From Streptomyces bambusae (GTDB lineage: Bacteria > Actinomycetota > Actinomycetes > Streptomycetales > Streptomycetaceae): a stretch of 35,659 nt of DNA. Below, in pieces: positions 8,797 to 15,413 of the stretch. The position numbers and the translations under genes were made by a program. The DNA lies in the NCBI RefSeq assembly GCF_020532645.1, contig NZ_JAJAUZ010000073.1:1-35659 (forward strand). The letters run 5' to 3'. Under the pieces are notes generated by a model. The model had not been told where the DNA came from, did not search any database, and saw only the letters and a list, made by a program, of their open reading frames with translations. Numbering within the stretch: position 1 is the stretch's first letter; each line of letters begins with the position of its first letter.

Positions 8797-9741
8797 TCAG
8801 AGGGTGCAGAGCGGGCCCTCCGGGTGCTCCGCCGCAGCCCAGACCTCGGTCGCCCGGGTCAGCTTGTCCGGGTTGACCTGGCTGCGGAGCGCGACGATGC
8901 CCTCCGGGGTGACCTCAAGGCAGGTGATCCCGACGACCCGGCCGTCCACGACCGCCACGATCGCCGGCCCGCCGTTGGCGGTCGCCGCGTACATGCCCGG
9001 CACCCCGCCGACGAGGCGCCGCTTGGCCTCGGCGGGCTTGAACAGGCCGCGCAGGAACGTCGCGACCGCGACCGCGCCCTCGAACGCCCGCGCACGGGCC
9101 GGAACCTTGCCGCCGCCGTCGCCGGCCGCGATCGCGTCGGCGGTGAGCAGCCGGATGAGCGGCTCGGTGCGGCCGCTGGTGGCCGCGGCGATGAACTCCT
9201 CGACGATCCGGCGGGCCGCCGCCTCGTCGATCTCCGTACGCGCCTTGCCGTCCGCCACGTGCTTCTTGGCGCGGTGGAAGATCTGCTGGCTGGCGGCCTC
9301 GCTGATGTCCAGGATCCCGGCGATCTCCCGGTGCGGGTAGTCGAACGCCTCGCGCAGCACGTACACCGCGCGCTCGTTGGGCGAGAGGCGCTCCAGGAGC
9401 ACGAGCACGGCGTACGAGACCGACTCGCGCTGCTCGGCGGTGTCGGCCGGGCCGAGCATGGGGTCGCCGTCGAGCAGCGGCTCCGGCAGCCACCGGCCCA
9501 CGTAGGTCTCGCGCCGGGCGCGGGCCGAAGTCAGCTGGTTGAGGCAGTAGTTGGTGAGGACCTTGGTCAGCCAGGCCGCGGGCACCTCGATCCGTCCGGT
9601 GTCGGCCGCCTGCCACCGCAGGAACGTTTCCTGGACCGCGTCCTCCGCCTCGCTCGACGACCCGAGCAGCCGGTAGCCGATGGCCTCCAGCCGGGGCCTG
9701 GCCGCTTCGAACACGTCGGTGTCATTCATGATCATCCCCAT
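8797..9741 (-). CDS. sigJ: ECF41 (SigJ-type) RNA polymerase sigma factor with SnoaL-like C-terminal domain
   Basis: The 314-aa protein combines sigma region 2 (about residues 10-75: RPRLEAIGYRLLG, then EAEDAVQETFLRWQ), region 4 (about 110-165, with IAGILDISEAASQQIFHRAK as helix-turn-helix) and a SnoaL/NTF2-like extension (about 180-314). ECF41 hallmarks are present: WLPEP (84-88) in the linker, DGGGK (208-212) for the usual DGGGR, and NPDKL (290-294) in the C-terminal domain, which regulates activity in this group in place of an anti-sigma factor. The start is ambiguous. I use ATG 9741 because TAGGAT ends 7 nt before it (leaderless); ATG 9750 lies inside that -10 box, while ATG 9729 has GGGGA before it. 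The neighbouring oxidoreductase is the likely target. Confidence 0.9.
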   Translation of the reverse strand: MGMIMNDTDVFEAARPRLEAIGYRLLGSSSEAEDAVQETFLRWQAADTGRIEVPAAWLTKVLTNYCLNQLTSARARRETYVGRWLPEPLLDGDPMLGPADTAEQRESVSYAVLVLLERLSPNERAVYVLREAFDYPHREIAGILDISEAASQQIFHRAKKHVADGKARTEIDEAAARRIVEEFIAAATSGRTEPLIRLLTADAIAAGDGGGKVPARARAFEGAVAVATFLRGLFKPAEAKRRLVGGVPGMYAATANGGPAIVAVVDGRVVGITCLEVTPEGIVALRSQVNPDKLTRATEVWAAAEHPEGPLCTL

Positions 9742-9771
9742 GGCGGCCATCCTAGGGCCTGGGCCCTGCGC

Positions 9772-9810
9772 CCCGGCGGGCGCAGGCGTGCGGAGCCTGC
9801 GCCCGCCGGG
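9772..9810 (-). terminator. Strong terminator after the secreted-protein gene
   Basis: Perfect 16-bp stem (9772-9787 with 9795-9810), loop GTGCGGA, beginning 18 nt past the stop of the leftward secreted-protein gene. It separates that gene from the sigma gene promoter. Confidence 0.75.
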
Positions 9811-9828
9811 ATGCCACGGGGGTGTGCG

Positions 9829-10287
9829 TCAGCAGGGGACCACGAAGTCCTGGGTGACCGGGTTCGGGTACCAGGGGAACGTGGCCACGGAGAAGGTGCC
9901 GCGGACGGTTGCGCCGCAGGACGCGGTGCTGGTCACGCCGCGCACCTCGACGGGCGAGGCGATGAAGACGACCCGGTTGTTCTGGGTCTGCGGCGCGCTC
10001 ACGCCGACGACCTCCGAAGTCAGGGTGGTCATCAGGTCCTTGGGCGAGGGCGCCGGGCTGCCCGGGGAGGGCGGGCCGGCCAGGGAGACCTTGCCGTAGA
10101 CCTCGACGGTGGTGCCGGTGATGTCGGCGCACACCTTGGTGGACAGGCCCGCCTGGAGGCGCGACGGGCTGCAGGTGGTGACGGTCTCGGACGCGCCGGA
10201 GGCAGCGGCGGTGGCGGCGCCGGCGGGGGCGATCGCTAAGGCGGACAGACCGGCCACACCGGCTGCGACGAGGGCGAGACGCTTCAT
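9829..10287 (-). CDS. Small secreted protein with four cysteines, function unknown
   Basis: The 152-aa precursor has a clear Sec signal peptide: MKR, a hydrophobic core to about residue 20, then PAGAATAA as a probable cleavage zone near 24-28. The mature part has exactly four cysteines (39, 53, 124 and the final residue 152), so two disulfides are likely. A Pro/Ser-rich segment (72-82) divides two beta-rich halves, the second with QTQNNRVVFIASPVEVRG. No enzymatic motif is recognised. The gene has an AAGGAG ribosome site 8 nt before ATG. The leader contains a perfect 9-bp hairpin, preceded by a 22-bp imperfect palindrome at 10341-10362 that may be an operator. It is monocistronic, with a strong terminator. 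Function cannot be assigned. Confidence 0.8.
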   Translation of the reverse strand: MKRLALVAAGVAGLSALAIAPAGAATAAASGASETVTTCSPSRLQAGLSTKVCADITGTTVEVYGKVSLAGPPSPGSPAPSPKDLMTTLTSEVVGVSAPQTQNNRVVFIASPVEVRGVTSTASCGATVRGTFSVATFPWYPNPVTQDFVVPC

Positions 10288-10312
10288 GTAGGGCTCCTTG
10301 CCGAACGGAACG

Positions 10313-10335
10313 CCGTCCGGGCTTCTCCCGGACGG
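10313..10335 (-). other. Hairpin in the 5' leader of the secreted-protein gene
   Basis: Perfect 9-bp stem CCGTCCGGG / CCCGGACGG with a 5-nt loop, 26 nt before the start codon on the transcribed strand. Possible mRNA-stability or attenuation element; no terminator tail. Confidence 0.4.
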
Positions 10336-10340
10336 GTCAT

Positions 10341-10362
10341 GCCATGTGATATTTCACGTGGC
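10341..10362. promoter_or_regulatory. 22-bp palindromic operator candidate
   Basis: GCCATGTGATA / TTTCACGTGGC; 18 of 22 positions are symmetric, with core GTGA-N4-TCAC flanked by GCCA and TGGC. It lies 54 bp upstream of the secreted-protein gene in an AT-richer stretch and probably overlaps its promoter. The cognate regulator is not identified. Confidence 0.5.
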
Positions 10363-10495
10363 ATTGGAATAGTAGATGATCAGGAGCTGAACGTCTCCCG
10401 GTCGCCGGATGGCGTTCGCGGGACGGGCGTTGACCTGCGCCGATCTCCTCGGCCACCGGCCCGGACGGCAGTCCGGTCCGCGGGCCGGGTGCGCG

Positions 10496-11974
10496 TCAGT
10501 CCACCGGCCAGGTGTGCACCGGTGCGTTCATGTGCATGAACTCCATGTACTGGCAGGTCATCTGACGGAGCGTCTCGTGCCGGTCGCGGTGCACCCGGTC
10601 GTCCAGGTGGTGCAGCATCTCCGACTGCCAGGTGGCGCCGTTGCGGCCGGTGACGCAGCGCTGCTCGATCACGCCGAGTAGCGGCTCGCGCCACACGTCG
10701 TCCATGCCGGCCGCGGCCAGCCCGCGGTGCGCCAGCGGCAGCAGCCGCCGCAGGACGAGCTCGGTCGCCGGCACCTCGCCCATGCCCGGCCAGTACAGCG
10801 CGGCGTCGATGCCGTGCCGGGCGGCCGTGTGCAGGTTCTCCTCCGCGGCGGAGAACGACATCCGGGACCAGACCGGGCGCTCCTCGTCGACGAGCGCCCG
10901 GGTCAGGCCGTAGTAGAACGCGCCGTTGGCGAGGATGTCGGCCACGGTCGGCCCGGCGGGCAGGACCCGGTTCTCCACCCGCAGGTGCGGCTTGCCGTGG
11001 GCGACGGCGTACACGGGGCGGTTCCACCGGTACACCGTGCCGTTGTGGAGGGCCAGTTCGGCGAGCTCCGGGACGTCCCCCGCCTCCAGGGTCTCCTGCG
11101 GGTCCTCGTCCTCGCAGAGCGGCAGCAGGGCGGGGAAGTACCGCTGGTTCTCCTCGAAGAGGTCGAACACGCTGGTGATCCACCGCTCCCCGAACCACAC
11201 CCTGGGCCGCACTCCCTGCACCTTGAATTCCTCCGGCCGGGTGTCCGTGGTCTGCTCGAACAGCGGAATCCGGGTCTCGCGCCACAGCTCCTTGCCGAAC
11301 AGGAACGGCGAGTTCGCGGCGAGCGCGACCTGTACGCCGGCGATGGCCTGCGCGGCGTTCCAGTACGGGGCGAAGTCCTCGGGCGCGACCTGGAGGTGGA
11401 ACTGCGTACTCGTGCAGGCGGCCTCCGGGGTGATCGTGTCGGCGTACGTGCGCAGCCGTTCGGTGCCGTCCAGGGCGATCCGCAGGTCCTCGCCGCGGGC
11501 CGCGAACACCTGCTCGTTGAGCAGGCGGTAGCGCGGGTTCTCGGAGAGGGCGTGCTCGCCCACGTCCTGCTGCTGGAGCGTCGGCAGGATGCCGACCATC
11601 ATCAGGTGGGCGCCGACCTCGGCGGCCCGGCCCTCCGCGTGGTTGAGGGCGTCGCGGATCTCCCGCTCCCACGCATCGGGGCCGCCCTCGGTCAGCCGCC
11701 GCGGCGGGATGTTGATCTCCAGGTTGAAGCGGCCGAGCTCGGTGGACCAGGCCGGGTCGGCGATGGCGGCCAGGACGTCGGTGTTGCGCATCGCCGGCTC
11801 GCCCGCCGCGTCGACCAGGTTCAGCTCGATCTCCAGTCCCACCTGCGGCCGCTCCGCGTCGAAGCGCGACTCGCGCAGCATCCGGGCCAGTGCGTCCAGG
11901 CACGTCTGCGTCTTGTTCCGGTAGCGGCGCCGGTCCTCGCGGGTGAACACCAGCGCCGGGACATCCCGTCCCAT
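10496..11974 (-). CDS. Glutamate-cysteine ligase-family (GCS2) carboxylate-amine ligase
   Basis: The 492-aa ATP-dependent ligase forms gamma-glutamyl amides in known relatives. Family signatures are VGLEIELNLVD (about 45-55), where the acidic residues bind metal/ATP, RFNLEINIPPRRL (about 82-94), CTSTQFHLQV (the substrate/His segment), ANSPFLFGKELWRETRIP and HLRVENRVLPAGPT. It is longer than YbdK-type enzymes and close to actinobacterial GCS2 proteins. The real amine acceptor is unknown, and I do not call it egtA because no ergothioneine genes (egtB/egtD) are nearby. CGGGAGG lies just before ATG 11974. It is divergent, across 199 bp, from a class II glutamine amidotransferase of EgtC/YafJ type, which suggests gamma-glutamyl ligation and removal in one pathway (inference). 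Confidence 0.87.
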   Translation of the reverse strand: MGRDVPALVFTREDRRRYRNKTQTCLDALARMLRESRFDAERPQVGLEIELNLVDAAGEPAMRNTDVLAAIADPAWSTELGRFNLEINIPPRRLTEGGPDAWEREIRDALNHAEGRAAEVGAHLMMVGILPTLQQQDVGEHALSENPRYRLLNEQVFAARGEDLRIALDGTERLRTYADTITPEAACTSTQFHLQVAPEDFAPYWNAAQAIAGVQVALAANSPFLFGKELWRETRIPLFEQTTDTRPEEFKVQGVRPRVWFGERWITSVFDLFEENQRYFPALLPLCEDEDPQETLEAGDVPELAELALHNGTVYRWNRPVYAVAHGKPHLRVENRVLPAGPTVADILANGAFYYGLTRALVDEERPVWSRMSFSAAEENLHTAARHGIDAALYWPGMGEVPATELVLRRLLPLAHRGLAAAGMDDVWREPLLGVIEQRCVTGRNGATWQSEMLHHLDDRVHRDRHETLRQMTCQYMEFMHMNAPVHTWPVD

Positions 11975-12086
11975 CGGACCTCCCGAGCCCCCGGGGCGCG
12001 GCTCCGGGCGCGTGTCGGCTTCGTCCTCCCCTCTCAGCGTCCCACGCCACGGGCCGCGCCGCCCGCGCCGGCGGCACGGGACGGCC

Positions 12087-12092
12087 TACGCT
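12087..12092 (+). promoter_or_regulatory. Candidate -10 for the glutamine amidotransferase gene
   Basis: TACGCT, 81 nt before the start codon, in the 199-bp divergent region 11975-12173. The -35 is not obvious. No other structure stands out in this region. Confidence 0.3.
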
Positions 12093-12173
12093 CGGAGCAC
12101 GCGGGCGCCCCCGGGCCGAGGCCCGGCCGGGACGGGCGCGCGCGCCGGTGCCCGCACGGGAAAGGGAGGCGCC

Positions 12174-13007
12174 ATGTGCCGCTGGCTCGCCTACTACGGG
12201 ACCCCGGTCCTGCTCGACGACGTCCTGTACCGGCCCGAGCACTCGCTGATCGACCAGAGCCTCCACTCGAAGCTCGGTGTGGAGACCACCAACGGGGACG
12301 GCTTCGGCGTGGGCTGGTACAGCCCGGACGACCACGGCGAGCCTGCCGTCGTACGCGACATCGGCCCGGCGTGGAACAACCGGAACCTGCGCGAGATCGC
12401 CGCGCACGTCCGCTCCCCGCTGTTCTTCGCCCACGTCCGGGCCTCCACGGGCACCGCGGTCCAGCAGACCAACTGCCACCCGTTCCGGCACGGGCGCTGG
12501 ATGTGGATGCACAACGGCGCGATCACCGACTTCCACCGGCTGCGCCGTGACCTGTGCATGGCCGTGGACCCGGCGCTCTTCGCGTCCATCGAGGGCTCCA
12601 CCGACTCCGAGGTGATGTTCTACCTCGCCGTGACCTTCGGCCTGGACCAGGACGTGCCGGGCGCGGTGGCACGGATGGCCGGGTTCGTGGAGCGGCTCGG
12701 CAAGGAGCACGGCGTCGAGCACCCGCTGCAGATGACCATCGCCGTCTCCGACGGCGAACGGCTGTGGGCGTTCCGCTACTCCAGCCAGCGCCGGTCCCGC
12801 TCGCTCTTCTACAGCACCCGGATCAACCAGGTCCGCGAGCTGCACCCGGACCTCGCGTTCCTGCGCGGCGTCACCGACAGCACCCGGCTGGTCGTCTCGG
12901 AACCCCTGGGCGACCTGCCGGGCGTGTGGAACGAGCTGCCGGAGAGCACGTACGTCGTCTGCCCGTCGGAAGAGGACCACCTGCCGTTCTGGCCCGAACC
13001 GGCCTGA
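12174..13007 (+). CDS. Class II glutamine amidotransferase (EgtC/YafJ type)
   Basis: The 277-aa Ntn-hydrolase has catalytic Cys2 exposed after Met removal (MCRWLAYYG). Other class II features follow in order: GDGFGVGWY (substrate loop), FFAHVRAST, NCHPF and MHNGAI (oxyanion/active site), and DSEVMFYLA. Members hydrolyse glutamine or gamma-glutamyl amides; EgtC removes glutamate from gamma-glutamyl-hercynylcysteine sulfoxide. The open frame extends upstream to 11943, but the start must be ATG 12174 to place Cys2, and AAAGGGAGG lies just before it. The divergent GCS2 ligase suggests that this enzyme acts on a gamma-glutamyl intermediate made by that ligase (inference). Gene end and P450 end converge on a hairpin. 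Confidence 0.92.
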   Translation: MCRWLAYYGTPVLLDDVLYRPEHSLIDQSLHSKLGVETTNGDGFGVGWYSPDDHGEPAVVRDIGPAWNNRNLREIAAHVRSPLFFAHVRASTGTAVQQTNCHPFRHGRWMWMHNGAITDFHRLRRDLCMAVDPALFASIEGSTDSEVMFYLAVTFGLDQDVPGAVARMAGFVERLGKEHGVEHPLQMTIAVSDGERLWAFRYSSQRRSRSLFYSTRINQVRELHPDLAFLRGVTDSTRLVVSEPLGDLPGVWNELPESTYVVCPSEEDHLPFWPEPA

Positions 13008-13042
13008 GCGGGCCACGGCCGGCGCCGCCGTCCGTGGCCCGC
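13008..13042. terminator. Bidirectional terminator between amidotransferase and P450 genes
   Basis: 11-bp perfect outer stem GCGGGCCACGG / CCGTGGCCCGC with a 13-nt GC-rich loop, starting immediately after the amidotransferase stop and 14 bp from the P450 stop. Confidence 0.65.
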
Positions 13043-13056
13043 GCCGGACCAGCCGG

Positions 13057-14265
13057 TCAGAAGCGGACCGGCAGGGCGAGCAGACCCCGGGCCCGGACCG
13101 AAGGCCGCCAGCGGAGGGCTTCGCGCGGGACGTCCAGGGCCAGGCCGGGGAACCGGCGTACCAGGGCGGCCACCGCGATCTGCGTCTCCAGACGGGCCAG
13201 CGGGGCGCCCACGCAGTGGTGGATGCCGTGCCCGAGGGCCAGATGGCCGCCGTCCCGGCGGTCCAGGTCGAGCCGGTCCGGATCGGCGAAGCGGGCGGGA
13301 TCGCGGTTGGCCGACGCCGTCGACAGCATGACGGTCTCCCCGGCCGGGATCCGCACCCCGCCGACCTCGACGTCCTCGACCGGGAAACGGCGGATGGCGA
13401 GCAGCACCGGACCGTCGTACCGGGCGAACTCCTCCACCGCGGCGCCGATCCGCGCCGGCTCGGCCCGCAGGGCGGCCAGCTGACCGGGATGGTCCAGCAG
13501 CGCCAGCACGGCGGTCCCGATGAGCTGCACCGTGTTCTCGTAGCCGGCGAACAGGATGAGGAACGCCAGCGAGGTCAGCTCGTCCTCGGTCAGCCGGTCC
13601 CCGCCGTCGTGCACCTGCACCAGGCCGGTCAGCAGGTCCTCCCCGGGCGCGCGCCGCTTGTCGGCGATCAGCCGGGGGAAGTACCCGAGCATCGCCGCCA
13701 CCGCGGCCTTGGCCGCGCCCGGGTCGGCCGGGTCCGGGGTGACCAGCGCGTCCGTCCAGGCCCGGAAATCGGGGCGGTTGTCCTCCGGCACGCCCAGCAG
13801 GTCGCAGATGACGGTGATCGGCAGCGGGGCCGCGTAGTCGGCGATCAGGTCGGCGCGGCCGTGGCCGGCCACCTCGTCCAGCAGCCGGTCCGCCAGGGAC
13901 TCGATGCCGGGGCGCATCCGCTCGACCCGGGCCGGTGTGAACGCCTTGACGACGAGGCGCCGGATGCGGGTGTGGTCCGGCGGGTCCATGTTCAGGAGGT
14001 TGGCGTCGAGGGCCGGGGGCAGCGAGAAGCCGCGGTAGTTGCCGGGGAGCCCGTGCGCCTTGTCCAGGGAGAGGCGCGGGTCGGCCAGCAGCTGCCGGAC
14101 GTCCGCGTACCGGGTGACGACCCAGACGGGCAGACCGTCCGGACCGGTGATCCGGTGCACGGGGCCGGCCTCCCGGAGGCGGGCGTAGCTGCCGTGGGGG
14201 TCGTGCACAAGGGCGGCGGCGGGGTCGGCCGGCGGAGCGGACGGGGTGGAGGACGCAGTTTCCAT
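13057..14265 (-). CDS. Cytochrome P450
   Basis: The 402-aa soluble bacterial class I P450 has the I-helix oxygen-activating motif AGYENT (240-245), where the usual acid/alcohol pair is Glu-Asn-Thr. The K-helix ExxR is Glu279-Arg282, and the heme-thiolate loop is LALGHGIHHCVGAPLARLE with axial Cys351. MDPPDHTRIRRLV (93-105) is the C-helix heme-propionate region. It resembles the CYP105/CYP107 groups, which hydroxylate secondary metabolites or xenobiotics; the substrate is unknown. No ferredoxin gene adjoins it; an FprA-type reductase lies 6 kb away. TAATCT ends 7 nt before ATG 14265, with no ribosome site, so the mRNA is probably leaderless. Confidence 0.95.
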   Translation of the reverse strand: METASSTPSAPPADPAAALVHDPHGSYARLREAGPVHRITGPDGLPVWVVTRYADVRQLLADPRLSLDKAHGLPGNYRGFSLPPALDANLLNMDPPDHTRIRRLVVKAFTPARVERMRPGIESLADRLLDEVAGHGRADLIADYAAPLPITVICDLLGVPEDNRPDFRAWTDALVTPDPADPGAAKAAVAAMLGYFPRLIADKRRAPGEDLLTGLVQVHDGGDRLTEDELTSLAFLILFAGYENTVQLIGTAVLALLDHPGQLAALRAEPARIGAAVEEFARYDGPVLLAIRRFPVEDVEVGGVRIPAGETVMLSTASANRDPARFADPDRLDLDRRDGGHLALGHGIHHCVGAPLARLETQIAVAALVRRFPGLALDVPREALRWRPSVRARGLLALPVRF

Positions 14266-14272
14266 GATCGCC

Positions 14273-14278
14273 AGATTA
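14273..14278 (-). promoter_or_regulatory. -10 element of leaderless P450 transcript
   Basis: Minus strand TAATCT, 7 nt before the P450 start, no Shine-Dalgarno between. Confidence 0.5.
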
Positions 14279-14289
14279 GGCCGGACGGG

Positions 14290-14318
14290 CGGGCACCGGG
14301 CGGCCCGCCCGGTGCCCG
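14290..14318. terminator. Hairpin upstream of the P450 gene
   Basis: Perfect 13-bp stem (14290-14302 with 14306-14318), loop GCC. Together with the next hairpin it separates the chitosanase and P450 transcription units. Confidence 0.6.
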
Positions 14319-14332
14319 TGGCCGGAAGCGCG

Positions 14333-14369
14333 CCGGAGCGGGTCGGGTGGTGCGCCCCGCCCGCTCCGG
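14333..14369 (-). terminator. Chitosanase terminator
   Basis: 10-bp stem CCGGAGCGGG / CCCGCTCCGG with a 17-nt loop, 20 nt past the chitosanase stop codon. Confidence 0.6.
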
Positions 14370-14389
14370 CGGCTGCCGGTGACGCAACG

Positions 14390-15262
14390 TCAGCCGATGT
14401 GGTACGAGTCGCCGTAGACCTTCCAGTCGAGCGGCGGGTCGAGGTCGAGGTTGCCCTTGCGGAGGAAGACCCGCTGGGCGGTGTCCACGCGGCTGGTGTC
14501 GCTGTGCGCCTCCTCCTGCTTCATGGCCCAGACCCGGGCGTCGAGGAACGCGTTCAGCCAGGTGGTCTCGTTGCCGCCCTGGGCCGGCGGCTTCGCCTTG
14601 GCCAGCGCCCGCTTGCGGATGTTGCGGAAGCTCGTCGCGTCGCTGCCGTCGCCGTGCATCACGAGGGCGTCGTAGTACGTGAACTGCCCCAGGGTGCCGA
14701 CGCCGTCCGCCTTGCCCTGCTTGACGCCCGGGTTGAAGTAGACGCGGTCGCGCTCGTCGTTCTGGGCCTGCTGGAAGACCCGGTCGGCGGCTGCCTTCTT
14801 CCAGTCGCGGGTGAAGTTCGGGTCCAGTCCGGCGTGGGAGTCGGAGCCGTCCACCCGGCGCAGCGCCGGCAGGTACTTGGCGAGGACGTTCCCGGGCTTG
14901 CGCTCGGTGTACAGCTCGACGAGGTCGAGCATGTCGCCGGTGCCGGAACAGAATCCGATGATGCCGGCCGTGTAGCCGCGGCCGTCGTCTATGTCCTCGA
15001 TGTACTTGTACTGGGCCTTCCAGTCGAGCGAGGAGTTCTCGGCGCTGGAGACCAGCTGCATCGCGATCTCCTTCTTGGCCGGATCGTCCAGGCCCGTCGC
15101 CGCCCGGGCCCGCGGGGCGGCGGCCGACGGGCCGTCCGGAGAGGCCGGGACGTCCGCCGCGTGCACGGCGACGGGCACGGCGAGGGCGGCCGAGGCCAGC
15201 AGCGCGGCGGCGGCGAGACGGGTACGGCGGGAGGGGGCGGAGTGGCGGTGGCGCGTGGGCAC
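14390..15262 (-). CDS. csnA: Secreted GH46 chitosanase
   Basis: The 290-aa exported enzyme hydrolyses beta-1,4 bonds of chitosan. The signal peptide occupies about residues 1-36 (RHRHSAPSRRTRLAAAALL, then a hydrophobic core ending VAVHAA). The SRRTR start is compatible with Tat export, as described for some Streptomyces chitosanases. The GH46 catalytic pair is Glu75 (SSAENSS) and Asp93 (DIDDGRGYT), 18 residues apart as in the Streptomyces N174 enzyme (Glu22/Asp40). GIIGFCSGTGDM follows. The mature domain is full length and ends DSYHIG. The start is GTG 15262 with GGAGG close upstream. The CsnR-type palindrome at 15296-15310 predicts repression in the absence of chitosan oligosaccharides. The ROK-family repressor gene is not in this window. 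Confidence 0.95.
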   Translation of the reverse strand: MPTRHRHSAPSRRTRLAAAALLASAALAVPVAVHAADVPASPDGPSAAAPRARAATGLDDPAKKEIAMQLVSSAENSSLDWKAQYKYIEDIDDGRGYTAGIIGFCSGTGDMLDLVELYTERKPGNVLAKYLPALRRVDGSDSHAGLDPNFTRDWKKAAADRVFQQAQNDERDRVYFNPGVKQGKADGVGTLGQFTYYDALVMHGDGSDATSFRNIRKRALAKAKPPAQGGNETTWLNAFLDARVWAMKQEEAHSDTSRVDTAQRVFLRKGNLDLDPPLDWKVYGDSYHIG

Positions 15263-15295
15263 GTGACCTCCAGGGGAGCGGGGAGCCCGAGCTGT

Positions 15296-15310
15296 TAGGA
15301 AACTTTCCTA
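15296..15310. promoter_or_regulatory. CsnR-type chitosanase operator
   Basis: TAGGAAA-C-TTTCCTA, a perfect 7+7 palindrome 33 bp upstream of the chitosanase start. It has the form of the conserved operator bound by the chitosanase repressor CsnR in Streptomyces. Confidence 0.8.
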
Positions 15311-15413
15311 TCAGGATGGGGGGCTTCCGTACAGACCCCGGGCCCGCCATGGCGCGAACCGACCGGGGCGGCGTGTTCCACGCCGGATCCGGGGCCGGGG
15401 GCGAGAATGCGGC

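Noticed and set aside
10496..13007. Naming the ligase/amidotransferase pair egtA/egtC
   Set aside because: No egtB or egtD nearby, and the ligase resembles the general GCS2 family; the names would overstate the evidence.
10380..13016. 878-codon minus-strand open frame
   Set aside because: Shadow frame over the GCS2 ligase and antisense to the amidotransferase; Arg/Gly/Ala-rich without motifs.
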